Source of the DNA: Physcocola sp002396385
Lineage (GTDB): Bacteria > Bacteroidota > Bacteroidia > Bacteroidales > Paludibacteraceae
Assembly (NCBI GenBank): GCA_946535435.1
Contig: CAMNDM010000002.1
Span: 62,001-126,000 of the forward strand
Length of the DNA stretch: 64,000 bases
Reading direction: 5' to 3'
Both the position numbers and the translations under genes were made by a program. Each line of letters begins with the position of its first letter. Position 1 is the stretch's first letter. The notes below the pieces were generated by a model. That model ran no database searches. It worked only from the letters and a program-made list of their open reading frames with translations, and had not been told where the DNA came from. This document shows positions 1 to 8,488 of the stretch, piece after piece.

Positions 1-458
1 CCGAATACGCGCGCCAGTACACGGTATCCGTTGCCGTCAATGGCGGCGTGTGGTAGTCCGTAGGCCAGGGCGGCTATGTCGGCGGCGGTGTAGTCGCCTA
101 CTCCTTTCAATGCTTTCAGTCCTTCGTAGGTGGCTGGCATGTGGCCGTTCAAATTGTTACAGACGTGTTTGGCTGCGGCGTGCAGGTTGCGGGCTCGGCT
201 GTAATAGCCCAACCCCTGCCAGTATTTCAGTACCTCGTCTTCTTTCGCTTCTGCCAAATCGGCTACTGTTGGAAAACGATTGGTAAGGCGTAGGTAGTAG
301 GGGAGTCCCTGCTCTACGCGTGTTTGTTGCAGCACCACCTCCGATATCCATATCTTGTACGGATCGTGGGTCTCGCGCCAGGGTAGTTGCCTGCCGTTCT
401 CTGCATACCAGCTGAGCAGTAGGTCGCCAAACCAACGGTTGTCAGATGCTGCGCTCAT
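1..458 (-). CDS. mutY: A/G-specific adenine glycosylase MutY, N-terminal part, cut by window edge
   Basis: This is the first about 152 residues of a MutY-type DNA glycosylase, which removes adenine mispaired with 8-oxoguanine or guanine in base excision repair. The start ATG lies at 456-458 on the minus strand and no stop occurs before base 1, so the gene runs off the window. Visible family signatures are LPWRETHDPYKIWISEVVLQ with the following QQTR, the GLGYYSRARNL segment, and the helix-hairpin-helix plus catalytic stretch LKGVGDYTAADIAALAYG, then AIDGNGYRVLARVFG. The iron-sulfur cluster loop and C-terminal NUDIX-like domain would lie outside the window. Its start overlaps the end of folB by 17 bp, so it is probably translated as the last gene of the leftward operon. 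Confidence 0.93.
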   Translation of the reverse strand, partial: MSAASDNRWFGDLLLSWYAENGRQLPWRETHDPYKIWISEVVLQQTRVEQGLPYYLRLTNRFPTVADLAEAKEDEVLKYWQGLGYYSRARNLHAAAKHVCNNLNGHMPATYEGLKALKGVGDYTAADIAALAYGLPHAAIDGNGYRVLARVF

Positions 459-804
459 AGGTCAGACTGATGCTGGCGTAGGTTACTTCTCCGTTGACGG
501 GTGGACGCATTTTGCGGACCTCCACTTCAAGACGCTCTATTTCGGGGTAGTGCCCAACCAGGGTTTTACGAATGCGGTAGGCCACATGCTCTATCAACTT
601 TGACGGACATTCCATTTCTGCCTTGACCAGGTCGTACACTTCGGCATAGTTGATGGTCCCGCCGAGGTCGTCTTCCTCTTCCGCTTTGTGCGTGTCGGTC
701 TCTATGCTGATGTTCACCTCATAGTTGTTGCCGATGACCGATTCAACTGGTAACACCCCGTGCAGGGCGTGGAATTTCATTCCCTGTAATGTTATTTTCG
801 ACAT
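442..804 (-). CDS. folB: Dihydroneopterin aldolase
   Basis: FolB converts 7,8-dihydroneopterin to 6-hydroxymethyl-7,8-dihydropterin and glycolaldehyde in cytoplasmic folate synthesis. The 120-residue length is usual for the family. Recognisable parts are the N-terminal MKFHALHGVLPVE segment, the acidic DLGGTINYAEVYDLV stretch that contributes to the substrate pocket, the LIEHVAYRI segment with the conserved Glu, and the C-terminal VEVRKMRPPVNG. It lies 14 bp downstream of rsmD and overlaps the start of mutY, in a compact leftward operon. The neighbours are not folate genes, so the arrangement looks like a general housekeeping operon. The start ATG at 804 matches the family N-terminus. Confidence 0.93.
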   Translation of the reverse strand: MSKITLQGMKFHALHGVLPVESVIGNNYEVNISIETDTHKAEEEDDLGGTINYAEVYDLVKAEMECPSKLIEHVAYRIRKTLVGHYPEIERLEVEVRKMRPPVNGEVTYASISLTYERSI

Positions 805-818
805 GTTGTGCCTTTCGG

Positions 819-1406
819 TTAATCGTCTGTGCTTGTTTCTGACTCTTGTGCGTCACCGTCCGCCTCCTGCCCGTTGCGGAAGAAACTGAAGTTCACGTGT
901 CCGTAGTTGCGGTGGTCGCTGAAATGTTTGTGGTTGGCGAAACTGAAGTTTTTCGGATGCTCCAGAATGAAAAGCCCTCCTGACTTTAAAAGCCCTTTCT
1001 CGAAAACGAGGTCGGGCAACTGGGGCAGTTCTTCTAGCGCATAGGGCGGGTCGGCGAAAATGACGTCCCATTTTCCGCCTGTGTTGTTCACAAATTTGAA
1101 GGCATCGGCCTTTATCAGGTTTATACGGTCGGCCACTCCTAAATCGTTGATCGTTTTTCTGATAAAACTGTAGTTGATGCTGTTTTTCTCGATGGTCACG
1201 ATGTCGCGGCTGCCCCTCGATGCGAATTCGAGGCTTATGCCGCCTGTGCCACCAAACATATCGAGCACACTGGCCTCTTCAAAGTCAATCATGTTGTTCA
1301 GTATGTTGAACAGGCTTTCTTTGGCCATGTCCGTTGTCGGACGGGCCTGCAGGTTGGTCGGTGGCATAAATCGCCGTCCTTTAAGTTCGCCTCCTATAAT
1401 GCGCAT
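819..1406 (-). CDS. rsmD: 16S rRNA (guanine(966)-N2)-methyltransferase RsmD
   Basis: RsmD methylates guanine 966 (E. coli numbering) of 16S rRNA in the small subunit, using S-adenosylmethionine. The 195-residue protein begins with the family signature MRIIGGELKGRRF, followed by RPTTDMAKESLFNIL. The SAM-binding motif VLDMFGGTGGISLEFASRG is near residue 47 and the catalytic DPPY tetrad (VIFADPPYALE) near residue 118. The last 15 residues are an acidic, Ser/Thr-rich tail that is probably variable. The start overlaps the 3' end of the DUF3822 gene by 13 bp, which suggests translational coupling. I am confident of the family; the exact target base is taken from the family. Confidence 0.93.
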   Translation of the reverse strand: MRIIGGELKGRRFMPPTNLQARPTTDMAKESLFNILNNMIDFEEASVLDMFGGTGGISLEFASRGSRDIVTIEKNSINYSFIRKTINDLGVADRINLIKADAFKFVNNTGGKWDVIFADPPYALEELPQLPDLVFEKGLLKSGGLFILEHPKNFSFANHKHFSDHRNYGHVNFSFFRNGQEADGDAQESETSTDD

Positions 1407-2212
1407 ATTGTTGTTATGTTGAATAAGTCGTAGTATTCGTGCCTGTTGGCCAGTTTCTTTATATTGCCGGTATAGTCAAACATGTCGTTAGGGCTGGCTA
1501 CCGCTATGTGCCTGATGTAGCGTTTCAGCAGTGGCGTGGCAGCGTCGGGCAGTTTTCCCCATAGTTCCACCTGCATTTCGTTTTGGTCGAACTGGAGGGT
1601 GTGGAGCACATTCATTGCAAAGTAGAGCAGGTCGGTGGCTGTTTCGTAGCTGTATGCGTTGGCCAGTTGTAGCCGGCCTTTTTCGGCAACATACACACAC
1701 ATCTGTTTGTCGCGGACGTCCAGACCCATATAGCCTTTCTCTGCCCTCTGGCTGGCCTGCAGTGTGTAGGCAATGTCTGCTGCCTGTATTGGGTATAGGC
1801 TGGCGTTCGGAAATTTCGATTTCAGGGCCACGCTGTCAGCCCCTGGTTCATACAGGCATCTTGTTCCTGCGGTCGCAATGTCTGCCTCGCATAGGGGTGA
1901 GGCGGGTGGTTGACCGAAGTTGAGTTCCCATATGGCGTTTGCATCGGTACCCTCTATGTTGGCGGGTAGCAATGTCCATTTCTCACAATCGTCTATCACA
2001 TTCATCCGCTGGAATTCTTCGCCCAATAGGCCCATTTGCTCCAATGAGAGTTCCGCATTGTCGGAATTTACGTCGTAGAGGACGCTGTAACTGCGGGTGG
2101 GCCTGTTATATAGGGAAAAACAAAATCCACCTGGCCGAAGCCGGATGGATATTGTGTAATCGGTTGGATTTATGCCTTTTAGATGAGATTGTGCTATCTC
2201 TATATTGTGCAT
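1394..2212 (-). CDS. DUF3822 family protein
   Basis: A 272-residue soluble protein with no signal peptide or membrane segment. Its order and spacing match the DUF3822 family, a Bacteroidota family of unknown function commonly found directly upstream of rsmD. Recognisable parts are the N-terminal SIRLRPGGFCFSLYN strand region and the middle section with a repeated hydrophobic/strand pattern (LLYFAMNVLHTLQFDQNEMQ), which resembles an actin-like ATPase fold; that fold remark is inference. It starts 2 bp after the stop of the upstream gene and overlaps rsmD by 13 bp, so all three are likely on one mRNA. No catalytic motif is evident, and a role around rRNA modification is suggested only by neighbourhood. 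Confidence 0.82.
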   Translation of the reverse strand: MHNIEIAQSHLKGINPTDYTISIRLRPGGFCFSLYNRPTRSYSVLYDVNSDNAELSLEQMGLLGEEFQRMNVIDDCEKWTLLPANIEGTDANAIWELNFGQPPASPLCEADIATAGTRCLYEPGADSVALKSKFPNASLYPIQAADIAYTLQASQRAEKGYMGLDVRDKQMCVYVAEKGRLQLANAYSYETATDLLYFAMNVLHTLQFDQNEMQVELWGKLPDAATPLLKRYIRHIAVASPNDMFDYTGNIKKLANRHEYYDLFNITTICAL

Positions 2213-2214
2213 TA

Positions 2215-2916
2215 TTATTCCCAGTTACCTGCGTTGTTGTTTGGAATCTCAACATCGCCCACTTTCAAACCTGCGAATTTCTCCAAGTTCTTTGCCTGGG
2301 CGTTCATGTTGATAATCTCTTGTTTGTCAAGACCATTCAGGTAAACATCGTTCAATACGCTTGCTTCAAACAATGGAATGCTGAAACCTGACTTTTCGTT
2401 GAACTTCATTACCGCATTCATTACGAATTTGTCTTTTCCGTTGGTGAAAGGAACAATGTCTAGGGTGTCAATAGGGTAGTCTTTACCGAACTCAACTTCC
2501 ATAACACTCTGGAATACGGTGTCGCGGCGGAAGTAGCTCTTGAACGCCTCGAAGTCCTCAATTCCATATTTAGCAGCATCTGAGCCGTTGTTCTTGTAGA
2601 CCATTTCCCAGGCCTTCTTTTCTGTAAGGCCCTTTTCCAACTGCTGGTCGGTAATGGTTCCCTTCTTTTCTACCACTTTCTTCTGACCCTCTTTCACAAA
2701 TGTTTTCAATGAGTCGAAGTTAGCGGTGTAGTGGCCATAATTCTCTTTGAAGCATTCCTGTGCCTTGCGGATGTCTACCAACTTCTTGATTACTGCTGCC
2801 TGGCGTTTGTCTTTTGCATCTCCAAATGCGATTGGTTTCTGGATGCTCTTGCAAAGCAGGAATCCCATAACTAATATGGCAACGACCAATACGGCGTTCA
2901 ATACTGTTTTAATCAT
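2215..2916 (-). CDS. Single-pass membrane-anchored protein of unknown function
   Basis: A 233-residue protein with an N-terminal hydrophobic helix (VLVVAILVMGFLLCKSI, residues about 8-25) and a mostly polar remainder that should face the periplasm. After the helix comes KLVDIRKAQECFKENYGHYT, which resembles the region following the transmembrane helix in pilin-like or pseudopilin proteins where a processed substrate would begin. No prepilin peptidase site is visible, so I do not call it a pilin. It is the first gene of the leftward operon with DUF3822, rsmD, folB and mutY, preceded by a Bacteroidota-type promoter. The remainder is helical and Lys/Glu-rich. Similar proteins occur in Bacteroidales, but I know no function. 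Confidence 0.7.
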   Translation of the reverse strand: MIKTVLNAVLVVAILVMGFLLCKSIQKPIAFGDAKDKRQAAVIKKLVDIRKAQECFKENYGHYTANFDSLKTFVKEGQKKVVEKKGTITDQQLEKGLTEKKAWEMVYKNNGSDAAKYGIEDFEAFKSYFRRDTVFQSVMEVEFGKDYPIDTLDIVPFTNGKDKFVMNAVMKFNEKSGFSIPLFEASVLNDVYLNGLDKQEIINMNAQAKNLEKFAGLKVGDVEIPNNNAGNWE

Positions 2917-2963
2917 AATTTATTTGTTCTTTTATTTTCTTATCGCTTTTTATATTCTTCTTG

Positions 2964-2995
2964 CAAATTTAGGAAAAAACAAAAATAATAGTCAA
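2964..2995 (-). promoter_or_regulatory. Promoter of the leftward mutY operon
   Basis: Read on the minus strand, TTGAC (2995-2991) is followed after 19 bp by TAAATTTG (2971-2964), a good match to the Bacteroidota housekeeping promoter (TTG ... TAnnTTTG). It lies 48 bp upstream of the start at 2916. Confidence 0.65.
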
Positions 2996-3021
2996 TTTTA
3001 CCCGCTTTTTATTTTAAAAAT

Positions 3022-4422
3022 ATGGTTAATCAGTTTTTGGCCGATAAAATAAGGGACGAATTCGGACTCCTTCCTACTCCACAGCAGGACACTGCCATCG
3101 ACCAGCTCGCCTCTTTCTTGTGTTCTACCGATCAGAATGCTGTGTTTTTGCTGAAGGGCTGTGCCGGTACGGGTAAGACGTCGCTTGTCAGTGCGCTTAT
3201 ACGTACTCTTGCGGGGTTCCAGCAAGATGTGGTACTGTTGGCTCCGACTGGCCGCGCGGCTAAGGTCTTGTCTTCTTATGCCGGCCGGCCGGCTTTTACC
3301 ATACACCGGTTTATTTACCGGCAGAAGGTGGTGGGGGAGTTCGACGGGGCGTTCGACCTTAATTTCAACCGCCATAAAAACGCCGTTTTCGTGGTCGACG
3401 AGGCTTCGATGATTGCGAACGGATCTGCTGAGGGCAATTTCGGTACAGGCCGCCTGCTCGACGATTTACTACAATTTGTGTATAACGGCGAGGGAAACCG
3501 CATTGTCTTCGTGGGCGACTTGGGACAGTTGCCGCCTGTTGGCGAATTGATGAGCCCGGCGCTTGAGAGGACGGGATACGAGCGGTGCGGATTCTCGGTT
3601 TTTGAGTGCTTCCTTACCGATGTGGTCCGACAGTCGGAGCAGTCGGGAATCCTCTATAATGCTACGCAAATGAGGCTCCTTATGCCCGATTACGACGGGG
3701 CGCTGCCCGATATTGTGACGGAATCGTTCTCCGATGTCAAAAAAATTACTGGTGCGGAACTGGTGGAGGAAATTGCTTCGGCCTACAGCCATTATGGTAT
3801 TGATGACACTATTGTTATTTCCCGTTCTAATAAACGGGTGAATGTTTTTAACAACGGCATCCGGAACATGGTCCTTTACCGTGAGGAGGAACTCACTTCC
3901 GGCGATTTGGTGATGGTGGTGAAAAACAACTATTTCTGGACTCGTGAACTGAAAGAACTTGACTTTATTGCCAACGGCGACGTGGCCGAGGTGAAACGCG
4001 TGCGGCGCCATGCCGACCTTTATGGCTTCCGGTTTGCCGATGTGTTGCTCTATTTTCCTGACTACGATGTGGAGATTGATGCCAAAATTATGCTCGATGT
4101 CCTTCAAAGCCAGGCGCCTTCGCTCTCGTATGAGGACAACCGCAGACTTTATGCCGAGGTGGAGGCCGACTATGCCGATGTCGGCAACAAGCGGGAACGC
4201 TATAAGAAGATGAAGGAAAACCCCTACCTCAATGCTTTGCAGGTGAAATTCGCTTATGCGGTCACCTGCCACAAGGCGCAGGGCGGACAGTGGAGCTGTG
4301 TGTTCCTCGACAAAGGTTTCGTTCCAGAGGAACAACGCGATGTTGACTTCCTGCGTTGGCTCTATACGGCTTTTACACGCGCTACACAAAAAGTCTATCT
4401 GGTTAACTGGGATGAGAAGTGA
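3022..4422 (+). CDS. RecD-like superfamily 1 DNA helicase / AAA domain protein
   Basis: A 466-residue superfamily 1B-type helicase, probably moving 5' to 3' on DNA and acting in recombination or repair. The Walker A motif GCAGTGKTS is near residue 45, preceded by a Q-motif-like TPQQDTAI. LLAPTGRAAKVL is motif Ia, VFVVDEASMI the Walker B, and GDLGQLPPVG motif III with its sensor Gln. The C-terminal UvrD_C_2 part carries YAVTCHKAQGGQW (motif V region) and WLYTAFTRATQKVYLV (motif VI with the arginine finger). It is much shorter than RecD or RecD2 (about 600-750 residues) and lacks their N-terminal domain. No recB or recC lies nearby. It is divergent from the mutY operon and convergent with the next gene, so it seems to be a single-gene unit. 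Confidence 0.85.
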   Translation: MVNQFLADKIRDEFGLLPTPQQDTAIDQLASFLCSTDQNAVFLLKGCAGTGKTSLVSALIRTLAGFQQDVVLLAPTGRAAKVLSSYAGRPAFTIHRFIYRQKVVGEFDGAFDLNFNRHKNAVFVVDEASMIANGSAEGNFGTGRLLDDLLQFVYNGEGNRIVFVGDLGQLPPVGELMSPALERTGYERCGFSVFECFLTDVVRQSEQSGILYNATQMRLLMPDYDGALPDIVTESFSDVKKITGAELVEEIASAYSHYGIDDTIVISRSNKRVNVFNNGIRNMVLYREEELTSGDLVMVVKNNYFWTRELKELDFIANGDVAEVKRVRRHADLYGFRFADVLLYFPDYDVEIDAKIMLDVLQSQAPSLSYEDNRRLYAEVEADYADVGNKRERYKKMKENPYLNALQVKFAYAVTCHKAQGGQWSCVFLDKGFVPEEQRDVDFLRWLYTAFTRATQKVYLVNWDEK

Positions 4423-4448
4423 CCTCTTTGTACCTTTTGTTCAGACTT

Positions 4449-5264
4449 CTACTTGATGTTATGGGGCGTCTTTTCTATTATGTAACGCAGGCACAGTCCT
4501 TCGTATCTGTTCTTGGAAAGGATTTTTGGCTTATTCCCGTCAAAACAGAGGTATAAGGCTTTCGATGGGTCGTTTAAGCAAAGAGACGATGTCCAGTAAC
4601 ATCCTTTATTCAGGTCCCAGTAGCCGGTGTCCTTAGTCGCGTCGCTTTTGTAATTTGTGAGAGGAAAAATTATGAGTTTCCCGTTTGTCTTAGAGGTGCC
4701 AACCACGAATTTTTCCCAATCTGGAACCCACCAATTGCAGCCGTTGATTAATTCTTTAAAGTCGGTGTAAGTGGGTATCCGCCTTATTATAAGTGTGTCT
4801 CCTCTGAAAAATGTGTCTATTTTAATGCGGTCATAATCGTTTAAGATCCTGTCGCATATTCTACCTTTTTTGTCATAGACCGGTGTGCTGAAAACGTCTG
4901 ATATGTTGTCGTCCTGGAGATTGAATGGAAGGCTGTAATTCTTTTGTGTGAAAGTGTCTTTGCTGGTGGTTTCTCCCCATGCAAAATACTCACCCTGCTC
5001 CCAATATTCTTTTGCCCCTATATTATGTGCTTCCCATAGGTTGCCGCTGGGTAATCCTAAGTCAACATATTTGTAATATGAACAGCGTGAACTCCACATT
5101 AAGTCGGGATATAAGACCTTTTCTTCTGTCTCTACGTTCCACTTGTTGTTGCCTTTCCCGCTGAATCCGGTCTGATTCTTGTACCAGGTCAACACTGCTG
5201 CAATTACGAGAACCGTTAATACTATCCAGTCTGTCGCTCCAAATTTTATTTTCTTCAAAGACAT
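4449..5264 (-). CDS. Membrane-anchored protein with surface-type 'LGLPSGNLW' domain
   Basis: A 271-residue protein with an N-terminal hydrophobic helix (WIVLTVLVIAAVLTWY, residues about 12-28) and a C-terminal domain starting with YKYVDLGLPSGNLWEAHNIG, then GEYFAWGETTSKD. This sequence type is very common in secreted or lipid-anchored proteins of Bacteroides and Prevotella, and is related to the Fibrobacter succinogenes major paralogous domain (structural repeats near NGCNWWVPDWEKF and CYWTSSL). The usual version is a lipoprotein; here the anchor looks like an uncleaved helix, since no lipobox cysteine follows it. Function is unknown; carbohydrate or surface roles are commonly assumed. It faces the helicase gene tail to tail (26 bp apart) and has its own promoter. 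Confidence 0.72.
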   Translation of the reverse strand: MSLKKIKFGATDWIVLTVLVIAAVLTWYKNQTGFSGKGNNKWNVETEEKVLYPDLMWSSRCSYYKYVDLGLPSGNLWEAHNIGAKEYWEQGEYFAWGETTSKDTFTQKNYSLPFNLQDDNISDVFSTPVYDKKGRICDRILNDYDRIKIDTFFRGDTLIIRRIPTYTDFKELINGCNWWVPDWEKFVVGTSKTNGKLIIFPLTNYKSDATKDTGYWDLNKGCYWTSSLCLNDPSKALYLCFDGNKPKILSKNRYEGLCLRYIIEKTPHNIK

Positions 5265-5289
5265 GTTCGTCGGTGTTGTTTATACTTCG

Positions 5290-5297
5290 CAAAAATA
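5290..5297 (-). promoter_or_regulatory. -7 element TATTTTTG
   Basis: The minus strand reads TATTTTTG, matching TAnnTTTG, 25 bp upstream of the start at 5264. I see no clear -33 element. Confidence 0.45.
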
Positions 5298-5409
5298 ATT
5301 GAAAAACGTTTTTTTATTGGTCGTATTTATGAAAACAGTTAAATTTTTGCTATTTTAGTAAGTTGTTTAAAGTTCGCTATGTGTAGCATAATCTAATACT
5401 ATAAAATAA

Positions 5410-7068
5410 ATGAAAAACGCAACCGACATTCTCGTTGACATCTCCGACAATATGGAGGGCAACGGAAAACTTTTCGCTCAACGTGTTCTTAATGAGGAAA
5501 TCTTACCGTTAATAGATTTCTCGCAGATTACCGGTCTGAAGACGTTTATGGCGTCAGGCCCTGTCTGCCTGGTTATCCGTTCGGTCGATTTGGGTATCAA
5601 CCAGCGGTACGAGTTTGAACAGAAAATCAACAACCTGCCAATGCCTAACTCTGGCTCACCAATCTCTACGGCTATCCGTGAGTCTGTTGCCGAACTGAAA
5701 AAGCAGGATGCCGATACGAAGCGTATCATTATTGTGACTGCTGGTGTCGACACTTTGGCCGGTTCTTATCTGGTTGCTGTCAACGAGGCCGCTGCCGAGG
5801 GTATACAGGTCTCTCTTGTCGTTATCAACGACAATGCCAGTGTGAGGTCGGCTGCCGAGGCGGCTGCTGCGGCTGGCAAAGGTGCCGCCTGCTTCGTCAG
5901 CGATGCTACTTATAATGCTGCCGACGTTCGTTCTGAAATCAACAAACTGGGCGCTGCGCTTAGCGGACAGGCTGTTGCTAAACCCGCACAACCTGCTCAA
6001 CCACAGCAGTCTGCACAACCTGCACAGCAAGCTTCTACTTCTCAGACTTCTTCGGCCGACCAGTTCGCGTCGAGCCAGAAGCAGGAAGAGCCAAAGCAGA
6101 GCAACGACTTCTTCCAGAACGTGAGAGAGGCTGTTGATGATATTAAGTCTGAGGTCCGCCAGAAATTGCAGGATGGTGGCATTATCGATATCGATGACTT
6201 CAAGTCTACTTTCAACGAAACTGTCAAGTCTGTTAGCGAAACGGTTTCTTCTATTTTCGAGCCTATCAAGGAAGAAAAGGCCGAAGCTAAAACTGAACAG
6301 TTCGCTAGCTCTACTTCTTCCGATTCTACCGATTCTTCTGAAAAGGCTGAAACGGAGTCTGTTGACTTGGCCGAGATTATTGCTAAGAACAAGGAATCGC
6401 TCAACAAGTTGCAGGCCCAGGCTACCGAAAGCATCAGCCTGCTGATGGAAAGCTGCACCAAGGCTATCAACGACTTGCAGGGTAAGGCTTCTGCAAAGAT
6501 TAACGAACTGATGAACGACCACAACTCGTCGGCTTCTAACCTTATGCAGAAGAGCGCCGAGGCTTTCAATAAATTGTCGGAGGAGAAAGATGCCGCCCTC
6601 GACAAAGTACGTCAGCTCATTGCCGACGACAAGGCGGTCATCATCCATACCGACAGCGAGTTGGCCGATAAAATTGAAATCAAGAGCCAGCAGTTCCTCA
6701 ACGCGCACCTGCAGAAGAAGTACCCTGGCCGTGTGAAGTGGATGAACGAGAACGGCGATGCGCAGAAGGGGTACGACTTCTTGGTGGAAGATAACGACTT
6801 TGCGAACGTTTCGCACGAGTACGTTATCGCTTGCAAGGGCATTCTCGACGATTCGAAGACTTTCTTCATGCGCCAGCGTGAATGGGAGGCTTGTGTGAAG
6901 AATGCACGCAACTACCAGATCTACGTTATTTCTAAAATGAACACGGCCGAGCCTACCCTCACCATCATCGATAACCTGATGGATGCTATCGTCTCTGGTA
7001 AGGTGGTGCCTTGTGCTACGGCCAACACTAAGTTGAAGGCGGGCCACGTGGTGCTCACCATCAAGTAA
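5410..7068 (+). CDS. VWA-like / coiled-coil / NO VEIN (DUF3883)-like C-terminal protein
   Basis: A 552-residue cytoplasmic protein of three parts. Residues 1-190 look like a von Willebrand A domain: TDILVDISDNMEG is a degraded MIDAS (DxSxS is normally seen), GSPISTAIRESV the Thr/Ser loop, and RIIIVTAGVDT the third strand. Residues about 190-250 are a Gln/Pro/Ala-rich linker, and about 255-440 are Lys/Glu/Ala-rich with long heptad-like helices. The last 110 residues follow the DUF3883 pattern: GYDF near 453, YVIACKG near 471, FFMRQREW near 484 and YQIYVISKM near 505. In active relatives the YVIACKG strand carries Glu-x-Lys; here Glu is replaced by Ala, so nuclease activity is doubtful. It is transcribed alone and ends at a strong terminator. 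No function is known to me. Confidence 0.62.
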   Translation: MKNATDILVDISDNMEGNGKLFAQRVLNEEILPLIDFSQITGLKTFMASGPVCLVIRSVDLGINQRYEFEQKINNLPMPNSGSPISTAIRESVAELKKQDADTKRIIIVTAGVDTLAGSYLVAVNEAAAEGIQVSLVVINDNASVRSAAEAAAAAGKGAACFVSDATYNAADVRSEINKLGAALSGQAVAKPAQPAQPQQSAQPAQQASTSQTSSADQFASSQKQEEPKQSNDFFQNVREAVDDIKSEVRQKLQDGGIIDIDDFKSTFNETVKSVSETVSSIFEPIKEEKAEAKTEQFASSTSSDSTDSSEKAETESVDLAEIIAKNKESLNKLQAQATESISLLMESCTKAINDLQGKASAKINELMNDHNSSASNLMQKSAEAFNKLSEEKDAALDKVRQLIADDKAVIIHTDSELADKIEIKSQQFLNAHLQKKYPGRVKWMNENGDAQKGYDFLVEDNDFANVSHEYVIACKGILDDSKTFFMRQREWEACVKNARNYQIYVISKMNTAEPTLTIIDNLMDAIVSGKVVPCATANTKLKAGHVVLTIK

Positions 7069-7100
7069 AAAGTTACGGTCGTTACCGGTACTTGATATTT

Positions 7101-7132
7101 GGTGTCATACCGCAAGGTGTGACACCTTTTTT
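7101..7132 (+). terminator. Rho-independent terminator after the VWA/DUF3883-like gene
   Basis: A 10-bp stem (7101-7110 with 7117-7126, one G-U pair) with a 6-base loop is followed by six T. Confidence 0.85.
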
Positions 7133-7229
7133 ATTGCCTATATTGTTTGCGTGATATTGTTCTTGCTCTGAAAATCAGCTTCTTGTTTATTCTCCGGGTA
7201 ATGCCTGTCTCGTATAACTTAATTTTATG

Positions 7230-7237
7230 TATCTTTG
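7230..7237 (+). promoter_or_regulatory. -7 element TATCTTTG for DUF4494 operon
   Basis: TATCTTTG lies 28 bp upstream of the ATG at 7266 and matches TAnnTTTG exactly. No convincing -33 box is seen. Confidence 0.6.
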
Positions 7238-7265
7238 CTCTGCTTTAAAAATAAAATGAAATACT

Positions 7266-7787
7266 ATGAGCAATTGGTTTGAATGTAAAGTGAAATATGG
7301 AAAAGTAGATTCCACCGGAAAAGCTAAACGGGTAAGTGAGACCTATTTGGTCGACGCTATCAGTTTTGCCGAGGCGGAAGAGCGTATCAGCCGCGAGGTG
7401 GCTCCCTATGTGACGGGTGAATTCGCAATCGCTGGCCTGAAGAAGGCTTCGGTTAACGAGATTTTCGCCCATGAGGAGGGCGACCGCTGGTTCCGCTGTA
7501 AAGTGGTCTTTGTCTCTATCGATGAGGTGAAGGGTACCGAAAAACGCATCTCCAGCACCATTCTTGTGTTTGGTTCTGATATCGACAATGCTTGGAAACA
7601 TCTTAACGAGGCGCTTAAAGACACTATGTCTGATTACGAGGTCGCTTCTATTGCCGACACTACTATTATGGATATCTTCCCTTATTCCGAAAATGGGGGA
7701 AACGGTCTGACTCCCGACAAAAAACAGCTGGGGGTTGACGCTGGTGCCGACATCAACGACCTCTTGGCTGACGCCTCTGCTGAATAA
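7266..7787 (+). CDS. DUF4494 domain-containing protein
   Basis: A 173-residue soluble protein whose first about 140 residues match DUF4494, a Bacteroidota family without known function. Typical features are the start MSNWFECKVKYGKVD, the internally repeated layout in which WFECKV...SETYLVDAISFAEAE recurs as WFRCKVVFVSID...ISSTILVFG, and the conserved IADTTIMDIFPY near residue 130. The doubled arrangement suggests two related alpha/beta halves. The last 30 residues are a variable acidic tail. The YggS-type PLP gene follows 14 bp later and the small acidic gene 24 bp after that, so the three are probably co-transcribed from the TATCTTTG promoter at 7230. Confidence 0.85.
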   Translation: MSNWFECKVKYGKVDSTGKAKRVSETYLVDAISFAEAEERISREVAPYVTGEFAIAGLKKASVNEIFAHEEGDRWFRCKVVFVSIDEVKGTEKRISSTILVFGSDIDNAWKHLNEALKDTMSDYEVASIADTTIMDIFPYSENGGNGLTPDKKQLGVDAGADINDLLADASAE

Positions 7788-7801
7788 TTTTTCTTTACGA
7801 T

Positions 7802-8464
7802 ATGAGTATTGCTTCTAAAATCGCTGAGATCTCAGCCCAACTGCCTTCGGGCACAAGGTTGGTGGCTGTGTCAAAATACCATCCGGCTGAGGCCGTTCGT
7901 GAGGCTTATGATGCAGGACAACGCATCTTTGGCGAAAGCCATGTGCAAGAACTAACCGCTAAATACAACGAACTTCCAAAAGATATTGAGTGGCATTTTA
8001 TCGGACACCTCCAGACTAACAAGGTGAAGTATATTGCCCCTTTCGTGTCGCTTATCCACAGCGTCGACTCTGAACGCTTGCTCGACGAAATAGAGAAGCA
8101 GGCTGCAAAGTGCAACCGGCAGATTCCTGTATTGCTTGAACTGCATGTTGCCCAGGAAGAGACGAAGTTCGGCTTCTCAATCGACGGCCTCCGCGAAACA
8201 CTAAAGGCGGGCGGTTTTGTTGAGAAATATCCGCACATTTTGTTCTCGGGCATTATGGGGATGGCTTCTCATGTCGACGATGAGGAACGCATTCGTGCCG
8301 ACTTCCATTCGCTGGCTGCTTTCTTCAACGAGGCAAAGGCTTGTGTGCCGACCTTTAAGGAACTCTCTATGGGCATGAGTGGCGACTACCAGATTGCCAT
8401 AGAAGAGGGTAGCACTTTGGTCAGAATTGGTACCAGCATCTTTGGCGAGCGCATTTATACGTAA
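7802..8464 (+). CDS. YggS family pyridoxal phosphate-binding protein (PLP homeostasis protein)
   Basis: A 220-residue single-domain TIM-barrel protein of the YggS/PROSC family, which carries PLP and helps keep vitamin B6 and amino-acid pools in balance; no catalytic reaction is firmly assigned. The PLP-binding lysine is in LVAVSKYHPAE (about residue 25). FGESHVQEL and WHFIGHLQTNKVKY are the usual family motifs, and SMGMSGDYQIAIEEGSTLVRIGTSIFG is the C-terminal phosphate-binding part. The length is at the short end of the family. It is second in a three-gene rightward operon after DUF4494. I am confident of the family; the physiological role comes from family knowledge. Confidence 0.93.
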   Translation: MSIASKIAEISAQLPSGTRLVAVSKYHPAEAVREAYDAGQRIFGESHVQELTAKYNELPKDIEWHFIGHLQTNKVKYIAPFVSLIHSVDSERLLDEIEKQAAKCNRQIPVLLELHVAQEETKFGFSIDGLRETLKAGGFVEKYPHILFSGIMGMASHVDDEERIRADFHSLAAFFNEAKACVPTFKELSMGMSGDYQIAIEEGSTLVRIGTSIFGERIYT

Positions 8465-8488
8465 TAGACTAATCAATAAATATAGAAT

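Noticed and set aside
3469..4389. Antisense 306-residue open frame opposite the RecD-like helicase
   Set aside because: The sense frame contains all the helicase motifs; the antisense translation has no recognisable features.
5656..7047. Antisense 463-residue open frame opposite the VWA/DUF3883-like gene
   Set aside because: It is the complement of a well-supported coding frame, is Arg/Leu/Val-rich in the way of antisense shadows, and has no domain or promoter.
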